Shown here one piece after another: positions 1 to 8,113 of a stretch of 64,000 bases of DNA (positions within the stretch are counted from its first letter, which is position 1; every line of letters begins with the position of its first letter). The position numbers and the translations under genes were made by a program. This DNA is from Crateriforma sp964453205 (GTDB taxonomy: Bacteria > Planctomycetota > Planctomycetia > Pirellulales > Pirellulaceae), in assembly GCA_964453205.1 (NCBI GenBank), contig CAYVRC010000005.1, positions 1 through 64,000 of the forward strand, written 5' to 3'. Below the pieces are notes generated by a model, which was given only the letters and a program-made list of their open reading frames with translations, ran no database searches and was not told the origin of the DNA.

Positions 1-164
1 TGCCATGCGACAAGACGTCACGGGGTCAGAACGAGGCGGGGGGATGGATTCCCACGGCAAGATTTGTGGCCGGAGACGCTGGCTTTTTCATGGGTTTTGC
101 CGACAATGGGGAACGCCGAAGTTTCGGTTCGCCTTCCCGCCTTCCCGAGAATCTGCTCATCCTC

Positions 165-1394
165 ATGTCGCCTTTACCATCGATGAATTTATTGACCAAC
201 CGTTTTTTGCAAGCTTTCGTGTCCGGCTCCGCGCTGGTCCTGGGCAACTTTGTCGCTCCCGCCGTCGCCGATCAGGCGACCGCCACACTTCCGCCGGGCA
301 TCGTGGCCGAGAAACCGGCCGACGGTCCGGCGGTCCAAGTCGACGCCGGTTACATGGTGCCTTACACCGTCAAGATTCCGGGCACCGATTTGGAATTCGA
401 AATGATCCCGGTCCCCGGGGGAACCTACACCATGGGAAGTCCCGAGGACGAAGAAGGACGCGGTGAGGACGAAGGCCCCTCGCTGACCGTCAAAGTCGAT
501 CCGATGTGGGTCGCCAAGACCGAGGTCAGTTGGGAAGTCTACAGAGAATACATGCGGATGTATTCGATATTCAAAGACTTCGAAGCCCGTGGCGAGCGAG
601 TCATCACCGACGACAACCGCGCCGACGCGATCACCGCGCCGACGGAGTTGTATGATCCCACGTTCACTTATGAATACGGGGAAGAACCGACGCAACCGGC
701 CGTCACGATGACCGTCTACGCGGCCAAACAGTTCAGCAAATGGCTGTCACGGATCACCGGCCAGCAATACCGTTTGCCGACCGAAGCCGAGTGGGAATAC
801 GCCGCCCGCGGCGGGACCCAGACGCCGTACAGTTGGGGCGACGATGTCGACGCGATCGACGATTACGCCTGGTACTTCGACAACGCCCTGGACGGCCCCG
901 GCTTGGTGGGCACCAAGAAACCGAATCCGTTCGGGTTGCACGATGTTCACGGCAACGCCGCGGAGTGGGCCGTCGGCCAGTACAGCGAAGACGGTTATGC
1001 GGACTTGGCCACCGACGGCGAAATCAACGCGACCGAAGCGGTGGTCTGGGAGACGACGCCGTGGCCCGCCGTGGCACGCGGCGGGTCGTGGGAAATGGAT
1101 CCGCCGGACCTTCGCAGTGCCGCCCGTTTGGCCAGCGACGACGACGAATGGAAAAGCGAAGACCCGAATTTCCCGACCAGCCCCTGGTGGCATACCAGCG
1201 ATCCGTCCCGCGGCGTCGGCATGCGGTTGTTCCGTTCGTATCAGCCGTTGCCCGAAGAGACGATGGACAAGTTCTGGGAGGCGGTCGACGCCGAAACCCT
1301 GGACGCGATCCAGTCTCGCTTGTCCGGCGGACGCGGCGGTCTAGGCATCGCTGACGAAACGCTGCCCGAGGCGATCGAGAATCTGGACGATTAA
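165..1394 (+). CDS. Secreted formylglycine-generating-enzyme-fold (SUMF1/FGE-sulfatase) protein
   Basis: About 409 aa. An N-terminal hydrophobic stretch (FVSGSALVLGNFVAPAVA) looks like a signal peptide, so export is likely. The FGE-sulfatase fold runs from about residue 78 to 385, with family signatures MIPVPGGTYTMGS, YRLPTEAEWEYAARGG, YSWGDD, GLHDVHGNAAEWAVG, ARGGSW and GVGMRLFR. True formylglycine-generating enzymes need an active-site cysteine pair; this protein contains no cysteine at all. It therefore probably does not mature sulfatases, although two sulfatase genes lie elsewhere in the window. A binding or structural role, or another FGE-fold chemistry, is more likely. ATG 183 is an alternative start that still keeps the signal peptide. 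Family call is firm; function is unknown. Confidence 0.85.
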   Translation: MSPLPSMNLLTNRFLQAFVSGSALVLGNFVAPAVADQATATLPPGIVAEKPADGPAVQVDAGYMVPYTVKIPGTDLEFEMIPVPGGTYTMGSPEDEEGRGEDEGPSLTVKVDPMWVAKTEVSWEVYREYMRMYSIFKDFEARGERVITDDNRADAITAPTELYDPTFTYEYGEEPTQPAVTMTVYAAKQFSKWLSRITGQQYRLPTEAEWEYAARGGTQTPYSWGDDVDAIDDYAWYFDNALDGPGLVGTKKPNPFGLHDVHGNAAEWAVGQYSEDGYADLATDGEINATEAVVWETTPWPAVARGGSWEMDPPDLRSAARLASDDDEWKSEDPNFPTSPWWHTSDPSRGVGMRLFRSYQPLPEETMDKFWEAVDAETLDAIQSRLSGGRGGLGIADETLPEAIENLDD

Positions 1395-1425
1395 GTTCCG
1401 ATTTCGTCTAAGCTCCGATTTCGTC
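1393..1425 (+). repeat. Short direct repeat after the FGE-fold gene
   Basis: Two nearly identical 16-nt copies (AAG[T/C]TCCGATTTCGTC) lie at 1393-1408 and 1410-1425, one mismatch apart. The first begins in the stop codon of the upstream gene. It looks like a small tandem duplication; no function is evident. Confidence 0.6.
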
Positions 1426-1463
1426 GGCGATACTCACGATCGTCTTTTTGACTTCACACCCCC

Positions 1464-1490
1464 GCTTCCCCGCTTCCGGGGAAGCCGTTT
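1464..1490 (+). terminator. Hairpin between the FGE-fold gene and asd, possible weak terminator
   Basis: GCTTCCCC at 1464-1471 pairs perfectly with GGGGAAGC at 1478-1485 around a 6-nt loop. Only four T's follow (1487-1490), so termination would be weak. A longer T-run at 1554-1562 sits just before asd but has no convincing hairpin. Confidence 0.4.
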
Positions 1491-1575
1491 TCCGGTCGGC
1501 CCCGCAATCAACCGCGATCTTTCGCGACGCCGATTCGGAAGGCCAAGGCCGCATTTTTTTTTGGGAAATCCTCCG

Positions 1576-2595
1576 TTGAATCAAAACCTTGCCGTCGTCG
1601 GCGCGACCGGTGCGGTCGGTCGCATCGTTCTGGAACAACTGGCCGCCCGCGAACTGCCGATCAACCGATTGAAGTTGCTCGCTTCGGCCCGCAGTGTCGG
1701 CAAAGAGGTGCAGTTCCGTGGCCAGACGCTGAAGGTCGAATTGTTGAAACCCGACGCGTTCAACAACGTCGACATCGTGATCGCCAGCACCCCGGATGAG
1801 GTGTCCGCGGGATTCGTCTCTTGGGCGATCGACGCCGGCGCGGTCGTGGTCGACGAAAGTGGCTACTGGCGAATGGACCCCAAGGTGCCGCTGGTCATTC
1901 CGGAAGTGAACCCGCAGGCGATCGACCGCCACGAGGGACTGATCGCCAGCCCGAACTGTAGCACGACGCAGATGGTCGTCGCGCTGGCCCCGCTGCACCG
2001 CTTTTCGCGTGTCCGCCGCGTCGTCGTCAGCACCTATCAGGCGACCAGCGGCGCCGGACTTTCGGGCACCGAAGAACTGAACGACAGCACTCGCAGCAGG
2101 CTCTCGGGCAAAACGCATCCGCCCAAGACGTTTCAACATCCGATCGCGTTCAACCTGATTCCCCAAATCGGATCGCGGAAACACGAAGGCTACACCAGCG
2201 AAGAAATGAAGATGGTTGACGAGACCCGCAAGATCATGGAGGACGACCAAATCCAAGTCTGTCCGACCTGCGTCCGCGTCCCCGTTGCGATCGGACACAG
2301 CGAGTCGATCTTGGTCGAAACCGAAGAACCGATTTCGGTCGACAAGGCGATCGAGTTGTTCAACGCCGCCCCGGGCATCACGGTGCAAGACGATTTGGAC
2401 GCGCACGTCTATCCGATGCCGGCCGACTGCGACGGAAAAGACGACGTGTTCGTCGGTCGCATCCGCAAAGACATCAGCAGCCCCAACGGTTTGGCGTTCT
2501 GGTGTGTCAGTGACAACCTGCGAAAGGGAGCGGCGACCAACGCGGTCCAAATCGCCGAGCTGTTGATCAGCAAGTTACAGAGCGTTGAAAGCTGA
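1576..2595 (+). CDS. asd: Aspartate-semialdehyde dehydrogenase
   Basis: Reduces aspartyl-4-phosphate to aspartate semialdehyde with NADPH, the branch point toward lysine/diaminopimelate, threonine and methionine; cytoplasmic. About 339 aa, the usual length. The dinucleotide-binding loop VVGATGAVG is at the N-terminus, the catalytic cysteine is in ASPNCSTTQM, and RVPVAIGHSES is the substrate-binding segment near the C-terminal third. No ATG is available at the N-terminus: the frame offers TTG 1561 or TTG 1576. TTG 1576 (MNQNLAVVGATG) gives the normal N-terminus for the family. The gene is followed 36 nt later by truA on the same strand. Confidence 0.95.
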   Translation: MNQNLAVVGATGAVGRIVLEQLAARELPINRLKLLASARSVGKEVQFRGQTLKVELLKPDAFNNVDIVIASTPDEVSAGFVSWAIDAGAVVVDESGYWRMDPKVPLVIPEVNPQAIDRHEGLIASPNCSTTQMVVALAPLHRFSRVRRVVVSTYQATSGAGLSGTEELNDSTRSRLSGKTHPPKTFQHPIAFNLIPQIGSRKHEGYTSEEMKMVDETRKIMEDDQIQVCPTCVRVPVAIGHSESILVETEEPISVDKAIELFNAAPGITVQDDLDAHVYPMPADCDGKDDVFVGRIRKDISSPNGLAFWCVSDNLRKGAATNAVQIAELLISKLQSVES

Positions 2596-2631
2596 AAACT
2601 CGACACTCGACCTGCGGCCCACCGCACTTTG

Positions 2632-3408
2632 ATGCAACGCACTTTCAAACTGACCGTCGCGTATGACGGCACGGATTACGTCGGTTGGCAGATTCAACCC
2701 GGTCGCCCGACGATTCAAGGTTTGATCGAACGTTCGGTCGCCCGACGCGTCGGACAGCGGGTCGGCGTGGTCGGAAGCGGCCGCACCGATTCGGGCGTTC
2801 ACGCGATCGCCCAGGCGGCCAGTTGCGTGGTGCCCCACTGGGCCGCGACGGCGGAAAGTTTCGCGACGGCCGTCAACGTGGACTTACCCGATTCGATTTT
2901 GGTCACCGAGGCGGTCGACGCACCCGAGGGCTTTCACGCGATCCGTGATTCGATCAGCAAAAGGTATCGCTATCAAATTCAAAACGGTGGCAATCGTAAT
3001 CCGCTGGAGCACCGATACTGGTATCGCTTGCGAAAACCCGTCGACACCGACGCGATGACCGAAGCGTCGCGGCGGATCGTCGGCCGGCACGACTTTGCCA
3101 GTTTTCAGGCGGCCGGCGCCCAACGCAAGACGACCGAGCGAAACGTCTCGGCGTGCGACGTGATCCCGTTGCCCGACGGCCCGTGGGGCGAACCCCGGGT
3201 GGCGATCGAAGTCGAAGCGGACGGCTTTCTTTACAACATGGTTCGCAACATCGTCGGCACGTTGATCGAAGTCGGACGGGGCAAGCGGCCGGCCGCTTGG
3301 GTCGATCAGGTCCTGGCGGCCAAAAATCGGGATCATGCCGGTCCGACCGCACCGCCTCACGGTTTATTCCTGTTGTCCGTCCGCTACGCCCCCTTTGACG
3401 CCGGCTGA
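2632..3408 (+). CDS. truA: tRNA pseudouridine(38-40) synthase
   Basis: Isomerises uridines 38, 39 and 40 in the anticodon stem-loop of tRNAs to pseudouridine. About 258 aa, typical for TruA. The N-terminal segment LTVAYDGTDYVGWQIQ and the catalytic-aspartate motif SGRTDSGVHA are intact, and the C-terminal block FLYNMVRNIVGTLIEVG is the second family signature. ATG 2632 is preceded in frame by a TTG at 2629, but the ATG matches the family start. It lies 36 nt downstream of asd and is followed by a terminator-like hairpin, suggesting a transcription unit end. Confidence 0.96.
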   Translation: MQRTFKLTVAYDGTDYVGWQIQPGRPTIQGLIERSVARRVGQRVGVVGSGRTDSGVHAIAQAASCVVPHWAATAESFATAVNVDLPDSILVTEAVDAPEGFHAIRDSISKRYRYQIQNGGNRNPLEHRYWYRLRKPVDTDAMTEASRRIVGRHDFASFQAAGAQRKTTERNVSACDVIPLPDGPWGEPRVAIEVEADGFLYNMVRNIVGTLIEVGRGKRPAAWVDQVLAAKNRDHAGPTAPPHGLFLLSVRYAPFDAG

Positions 3409-3423
3409 GGACCCTCCTTCGGT

Positions 3424-3467
3424 CCACGAGGGCTCAATTTGATCCCTCGTGGGCGATTCGTTTTTTT
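3424..3467 (+). terminator. Rho-independent terminator candidate after truA
   Basis: A perfect 9-bp stem pairs CCACGAGGG (3424-3432) with CCCTCGTGG (3444-3452) across an 11-nt loop. A run of seven T's follows at 3461-3467, eight nucleotides after the stem. Position just downstream of truA and before the kinase gene fits transcription termination. Confidence 0.7.
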
Positions 3468-3618
3468 GCCGAAAACGTCGCGAAATCTCGCCTTCATCCA
3501 AACTTCATGAAGATCGGCGTGAACTGGGGTCGCTAGGCCCACCGGGGCGGGACGATCATATCGGTGCCGTCACGACGGTTGTTGTTTGCCGAATTTTGAT
3601 TGGTTCATCGATCGCACC

Positions 3619-5163
3619 ATGTCCGTTCCCACGTCCGCCCCGCATTCGAATTTGCTCGACGAGGAATCGCGCGCCTTCGTTCGCCGTGCGATGGCCGGCG
3701 GGCTGGTCGAATTGGATGACGTCAAAAAGGTCGTCGCTTCGCTGCTTGCCGACGAGTGCCGGTTGTCTCCGAAACGTTTGGCCGAAGGCTTGGTCGCCGC
3801 CGGGATGCTGACCGACTGGCAGGCTCAGAAAGTCTTGGCCGGCAAGAGCAAAGGTTTTCATCTGGGCAGCTATCGTTTGCTGCGTCCGCTGGGCCGGGGC
3901 GGCATGGGCGTGGTGTATCTGGGCGAACACCAGATCATGAAACGGTTGATGGCGCTGAAGATCTTGCCCGCCGAACAGCTTCGCGACGAGCGGCGGATCA
4001 AGCGTTTCAAGGACGAAGCCCGGGCGTCGGCACAGCTGGACCATCCCAACATCGTTCGCGCCTACGACTGCGCCGAAGCGGGTGGGAAAGTGTACATCGT
4101 GATGGAGTACGTCGACGGGGCGAACTTGCATCAAGCCGTGGTGCGAGACGGCGTGATGCCACCGGGGACGGCCGTCGACGCGATCCGACAGTCCGCCGAA
4201 GGCTTGGCCCACGCCCACGCGCGGGGCATCGTTCACCGCGACATCAAACCGTCCAACTTGATGCTCCGCCGCGACGGCGTGTTGAAGGTCAGCGACTTGG
4301 GCCTGGCGCGGATCGGCTACGCGATCGACGGAAGCCAAGAAAACATGAAACGCTTGACCGGCACGGCGGACTTCGTCGCTCCCGAACAGGCGATCGACAG
4401 TCAAAGCATCGATGCGCGAGCCGACATTTACTCGCTCGGTTGTACGTTCTACTACCTGTTGACCGGGCGGCCTCCGTTTTCGGGCAACAATTTGCAACAA
4501 CGATTGGCGAAACATCAAACCGCGCCGGTTCCCGACATTCGTTCGGTCAATGCCCAAGTGCCCGCGGCGGTGGCCGATCTGATCAAGCGGATGATGGCCA
4601 AGCGTCCGATCGATCGTCCGGCATCGATGAACGACGTGTTGGTGGAATTGAAACAGCTCCGCGGGGTCGACGGCGGACGCTCCATTTCGCTGCGGTCTTT
4701 CGCGGACTCCGACGACACCTCTCTCAGCGACGTCATGCTTCGAGCCACTTTGTCGGACGACGGTGGCGTTTCCTCGGGCGGTAGTGACGCGGTGTTGGAA
4801 AGCGGGCCGCTGCTGGCCGATTCGCTGGACGGCTTCGACTTCTCGGATCTGCCCGACGTCCCGGCTCCGAGCAGTCTGCCGGTTTCGCGTCCGGGACCGG
4901 CAACCGCCGGATCGCTTTCGGCCGGGCCACATCACAGGGGTGGTCGCTCGGCCGCGTCGACGACGGAACCCCGATCGCAGGGTGGCCAACAGATCCTGCT
5001 GGGCATCGGGTTGGCACTGGCCGTTTTGGCGCTGATGGCCGTTTTGGGAATGATGGCGTACACTTTGAATCGCCCTCTGGAAAACGCCAAACCACGTTTG
5101 AAAATGACGGAAACCAAAGACGAAAAGGGCGGTACCGTGATCATCGTCGACGACTCGCCTTAA
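3619..5163 (+). CDS. Membrane-anchored Ser/Thr protein kinase (Hanks type)
   Basis: About 514 aa. Residues 1-80 form a helical N-terminal region of a type I recognise from other planctomycete kinases. The kinase domain follows at about 85-350: glycine loop LGRGGMGVVYLG, catalytic lysine in MALKIL, HRDIKPSN as catalytic loop (about residue 206), and DLG in place of DFG at the metal-binding site. A low-complexity linker (about 360-455) precedes one transmembrane helix at about 459-483 (LLGIGLALAVLALMAVLGMM) and a short tail. This puts the kinase domain in the cytoplasm. ATG 3619 is chosen over the in-frame TTG 3586. The FHA-domain gene starts only 13 nt downstream, so phosphothreonine signalling between the two is plausible. 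Substrate unknown. Confidence 0.93.
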   Translation: MSVPTSAPHSNLLDEESRAFVRRAMAGGLVELDDVKKVVASLLADECRLSPKRLAEGLVAAGMLTDWQAQKVLAGKSKGFHLGSYRLLRPLGRGGMGVVYLGEHQIMKRLMALKILPAEQLRDERRIKRFKDEARASAQLDHPNIVRAYDCAEAGGKVYIVMEYVDGANLHQAVVRDGVMPPGTAVDAIRQSAEGLAHAHARGIVHRDIKPSNLMLRRDGVLKVSDLGLARIGYAIDGSQENMKRLTGTADFVAPEQAIDSQSIDARADIYSLGCTFYYLLTGRPPFSGNNLQQRLAKHQTAPVPDIRSVNAQVPAAVADLIKRMMAKRPIDRPASMNDVLVELKQLRGVDGGRSISLRSFADSDDTSLSDVMLRATLSDDGGVSSGGSDAVLESGPLLADSLDGFDFSDLPDVPAPSSLPVSRPGPATAGSLSAGPHHRGGRSAASTTEPRSQGGQQILLGIGLALAVLALMAVLGMMAYTLNRPLENAKPRLKMTETKDEKGGTVIIVDDSP

Positions 5164-5176
5164 AACCCCCTCCGCC

Positions 5177-5935
5177 ATGCTCGTCCAACTGATCCTGGCG
5201 AAAGGAAGCCGTGCCGGGACGATCGCCCAGATTCAGACGGGCTACTACATGATCGGCCGCCATGACGAGTGCCAGATCCGTCCCAAAAGCCGTTCGGTCA
5301 GCCGGCGACACTGCTTGGTCCATCACGCCCCGAACGGCGTGCGACTGCTGGACTTGCAAAGTACCAGCGGGACGCGGTTGAACGACGAAAAGTTGGAACC
5401 CCTGCAGTGGGTCGACGTCAGCAGCGGCGACCAGATCCGCTGTGGCAAAGTCGCCTTCGATGTCGCGATCGATGCGACCGACGGCAAAGCCGCCCCGTCG
5501 ATGGTCCAGGGAGAAGCCTGGCAGGAGTTCGACATCGCCAATTTTCTGGAGGCGCAAGACAACGTCGATCGCGAAAAACGCTACCAGGACATTCGCAGTC
5601 GCCTGGCCGAGGACGAGGACGATTTCGGCGAGGACGGCCTGGAAGAAGAAAGCATCGACGCCGATTCGGACGACATCGATGCGGTGACCGGTGCCGCCGC
5701 CGGGACCGGAAAATCGTCGGCCGAAATGCCGGCCAAGGCGACGACGAAAGCGGAACCCGCCCGACGATTCGGCAAGCTTCCCAGAAGACCGTCGGCCGCT
5801 CGCTCCTGGGATCTCGATTTCCTGAAACTGATCGCGGCGGTGATCGTGACGATCGTCGTGTTGGCCTTTTTCGTCTACAAACTCGTGGAGTTTCGTTCAC
5901 CACCAGACGTCCAGGTGATCGAAGGGATCGACTGA
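5177..5935 (+). CDS. FHA-domain membrane protein
   Basis: 252 aa. An FHA phosphothreonine-binding domain occupies about residues 5-95, with canonical GRHDECQI, SVSRRHCLV and STSGTRLN motifs carrying the conserved Gly-Arg, Ser, His and Asn. An acidic linker rich in Asp/Glu (about 145-175) leads to one transmembrane helix at about 214-236 and a short C-terminal tail. Both this protein and the upstream kinase are C-terminally anchored, so the FHA domain faces the same side as the kinase domain. The 13-nt spacing indicates co-transcription. Likely role: docking adaptor that reads threonine phosphorylation, possibly by the neighbouring kinase (inference). Confidence 0.9.
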   Translation: MLVQLILAKGSRAGTIAQIQTGYYMIGRHDECQIRPKSRSVSRRHCLVHHAPNGVRLLDLQSTSGTRLNDEKLEPLQWVDVSSGDQIRCGKVAFDVAIDATDGKAAPSMVQGEAWQEFDIANFLEAQDNVDREKRYQDIRSRLAEDEDDFGEDGLEEESIDADSDDIDAVTGAAAGTGKSSAEMPAKATTKAEPARRFGKLPRRPSAARSWDLDFLKLIAAVIVTIVVLAFFVYKLVEFRSPPDVQVIEGID

Positions 5936-5951
5936 CTATACTCGTCGCTCC

Positions 5952-7316
5952 ATGATCAAACGTTTTTCATCTTCGCCGACATCGCTTGACGCGCCCGTGG
6001 CGGAGATCGACGAAAAGAACGGGTATCCGGTCGATCCCCGGTCGACCTCGCTGCTGGGCCGTGCGGTCACCAAGGCTCGTGGCAGTCGGACCTTCGTGGC
6101 GACCGTCGGTTTTGCCTTCGCCGTCGTCGCGATGCAGATGGCTCAGGGAATCCTGTTGGCCCGGCTGCTGGGTGTCGAAGGACGTGGCCAATACGCGGCC
6201 ACGGTGACCTACGTGCAGATCTTGCTGTACGTCGGCCTGTTCGGCGGCCTGGAAGTCGTTTGTCGTTACGCGGCGGATGCGGCCGCTCACGATCAAGCGT
6301 CCGGAGATGCCGATCGCCGCCAGTATCGCTTGCGCCGCGCGGCGTTGTGGCTGGGATTGACCACCGGCGTGACGACGACCCTGATCGCGCTGCCGCTGAG
6401 TCTGTTCGGCATGCCGGCGGGCAAAGAGTTCTTGGCACCGCTGGCAGCGCTGTGTGCGTTCAGTCTGATCGGCCAACAAGTGATGTTGATCATGACGGGG
6501 GTCGATCGGGGCAGCGGGCACTTCACGGCGTACAACTGGCGACGCGTCTTTGCCGCCGGCGCGTTTCCGACTTTGTTGTTGGGTTGTTTTTTGGTTTGGA
6601 AGGTCGACGTGCCGATCGCGTGCGGGTTGTTCGTGATCGCATCACTGCTTTCGATGCTGGTTTGCTTGATCGGATTGCCCGAGCCTTTTCGTGGCGAAAG
6701 CGCGCCACCGGTGCCGCGTCTGCTGAAGGAAAGCCGACCTTACGGCTTATCCATGTTGGCCACGGATTTGTTCGAGCGTTTGGATTTGTTGTTGGTGATG
6801 TGGATGGTCCCGCTGGCGACGCAGGGCTTGTATGCGTCCATGGTTCCGGTGGTTTATCCGTTGACGGTCATTCCCAACACGCTGGGTCTGTTCCTGTTCA
6901 ACGCGGGGGCGGATTCCAGCAAGCGTTTGCGGAGACGCGACGTGCATCGCATTTTGGGGGCATCGTTGGCGGTCCAGGCGGCGACGTTGATCCCTTTTTT
7001 GATTGTCGTCGGGCCGCTGGTGCGTTTGGTTTACGGCGAAGAATTTTCCGCGGCCGTCACGTTCGCTTGGTGGCTGGCACCCGTGTCCGCGCTCAAAGGC
7101 ATCCTGCAAGGCTTGGACAGTTACGTCAAAGGCCGTGGCCGTCCGCTGGCGTCGATCACTTGTCGCATCCTCGCGGCGATCGTGATGTTGATCGTCACGT
7201 TTGCCTTGATCGGACGAGTCGGCGCGATTGCGATCGCCGTTGCCGCGCTGGTCGGTCAGATCGTTTGCCTGGTCTGGATCTCGGCGATCGTCTACGCTGA
7301 CTGTTCGGATCGCTGA
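5952..7316 (+). CDS. Polysaccharide / lipid-linked oligosaccharide flippase (Wzx/MATE-like)
   Basis: 454 aa, highly hydrophobic with about 12-14 transmembrane segments after a ~35-residue cytoplasmic N-terminus. The pattern of paired helices separated by short charged loops (for example MAQGILLARLLGVEGRGQYA near the start, typical of the polysaccharide-export flippase superfamily) supports a role in moving lipid-linked glycan across the inner membrane. It starts 16 nt after the FHA gene and lies about 0.8 kb before the Wzz-like gene, so it is the probable flippase of the exopolysaccharide region downstream. Exact substrate cannot be read from sequence. Confidence 0.85.
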   Translation: MIKRFSSSPTSLDAPVAEIDEKNGYPVDPRSTSLLGRAVTKARGSRTFVATVGFAFAVVAMQMAQGILLARLLGVEGRGQYAATVTYVQILLYVGLFGGLEVVCRYAADAAAHDQASGDADRRQYRLRRAALWLGLTTGVTTTLIALPLSLFGMPAGKEFLAPLAALCAFSLIGQQVMLIMTGVDRGSGHFTAYNWRRVFAAGAFPTLLLGCFLVWKVDVPIACGLFVIASLLSMLVCLIGLPEPFRGESAPPVPRLLKESRPYGLSMLATDLFERLDLLLVMWMVPLATQGLYASMVPVVYPLTVIPNTLGLFLFNAGADSSKRLRRRDVHRILGASLAVQAATLIPFLIVVGPLVRLVYGEEFSAAVTFAWWLAPVSALKGILQGLDSYVKGRGRPLASITCRILAAIVMLIVTFALIGRVGAIAIAVAALVGQIVCLVWISAIVYADCSDR

Positions 7317-7368
7317 TCGGCTTCGGTGCGGCGATGGTTGCCAGTCGCCTCGACCCGTTCGACCCGTC

Positions 7369-7968
7369 ATGTCCGCTTCCCTGTTACTGCTGGTCGACGG
7401 ATACAACGTGATCGGTCCGGTCGCCGGGCCGGCGGGCCGAGCGGATCCGAACTGGCTGCACCACGAACGCGTCCGCCTGTTGGATCGACTGGCCGACCAG
7501 CTTTCCGTCGACGTTCGCCGGCGAAGCTGTGTCGTCTTTGATGCCGCCAACCCGCCGCCGGATCGTCCCAGTCGTTTTCGGTACCGAGACATCGACGTCC
7601 GCTTTGCCGTCGATCATTCCGAAGCCGATGACTTGTTGGAGGAGATCATCGCGGCGCATCATTCGCCGAAGCGATTGACCGTGGTGTCGTCGGACCACCG
7701 GATCCAAACGGCGATCTCGCGTCGCGGCGGACGCTGGTACGATTCGGATCCTTGGTTCGATTCTCTGCTCGACGGCAAAGTCCGATTGGTCGCTTGGCCC
7801 AAGAAATCGGCGCAACGGAAAGCCGCATCCGAAGACGAAGCCCCCCGCAGCGATTCCGCGATACGAGATGCGGTCGACGCCGAAAAACAGGCCAAACGAG
7901 CCGCCGGCGATCTGCCGCCCGATGAGGTCCGACGGTGGCTGGAAGAGTTCGACATCGATCCGGGGTGA
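7369..7968 (+). CDS. YacP-like NYN-domain ribonuclease
   Basis: About 199 aa. The N-terminus LLLVDGYNVIGP is the NYN/PIN-like signature. Further acidic metal-ligand positions are visible in VVFDAANPP, HSEADDLLEEII and VVSSDHRIQTAI. YacP (Rae1) family members are ribosome-associated or mRNA-decay endonucleases in Gram-positives; by homology a metal-dependent RNase is expected. The C-terminal ~50 residues are charged and probably flexible. The start is ATG 7369, 52 nt after the flippase stop. The longer upstream frame overlaps the flippase and has no domain support. Confidence 0.85.
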   Translation: MSASLLLLVDGYNVIGPVAGPAGRADPNWLHHERVRLLDRLADQLSVDVRRRSCVVFDAANPPPDRPSRFRYRDIDVRFAVDHSEADDLLEEIIAAHHSPKRLTVVSSDHRIQTAISRRGGRWYDSDPWFDSLLDGKVRLVAWPKKSAQRKAASEDEAPRSDSAIRDAVDAEKQAKRAAGDLPPDEVRRWLEEFDIDPG

Positions 7969-8113
7969 CGACAGTGCGGGACAGAGGCGGATTCAGTGAA
8001 TTTTTCGGTTCTTGGTCACCCAGCCCTGAAGAAAAACGACGCGTGAACTAGACTCGGGCCTAGCAGGCGGTGGGATTTTTGTTCGTTTCGCTTTCTCGGT
8101 CTGTCCTCCAGGT

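Noticed and set aside
1554..1562. Nine-T run before asd as an intrinsic terminator
   Set aside because: The sequence before it (GGCCAAGGCC) has a loop of only two bases and cannot form a proper terminator stem.
1408..2550. A 380-codon minus-strand frame over asd
   Set aside because: Antisense of a well-conserved enzyme gene; high GC third positions create long open antisense frames in this genome.
3556..5178. A 540-codon minus-strand frame across the kinase gene
   Set aside because: It is the antisense shadow of a kinase with all catalytic motifs; its translation is rich in Arg/Gln/His and has no domain.
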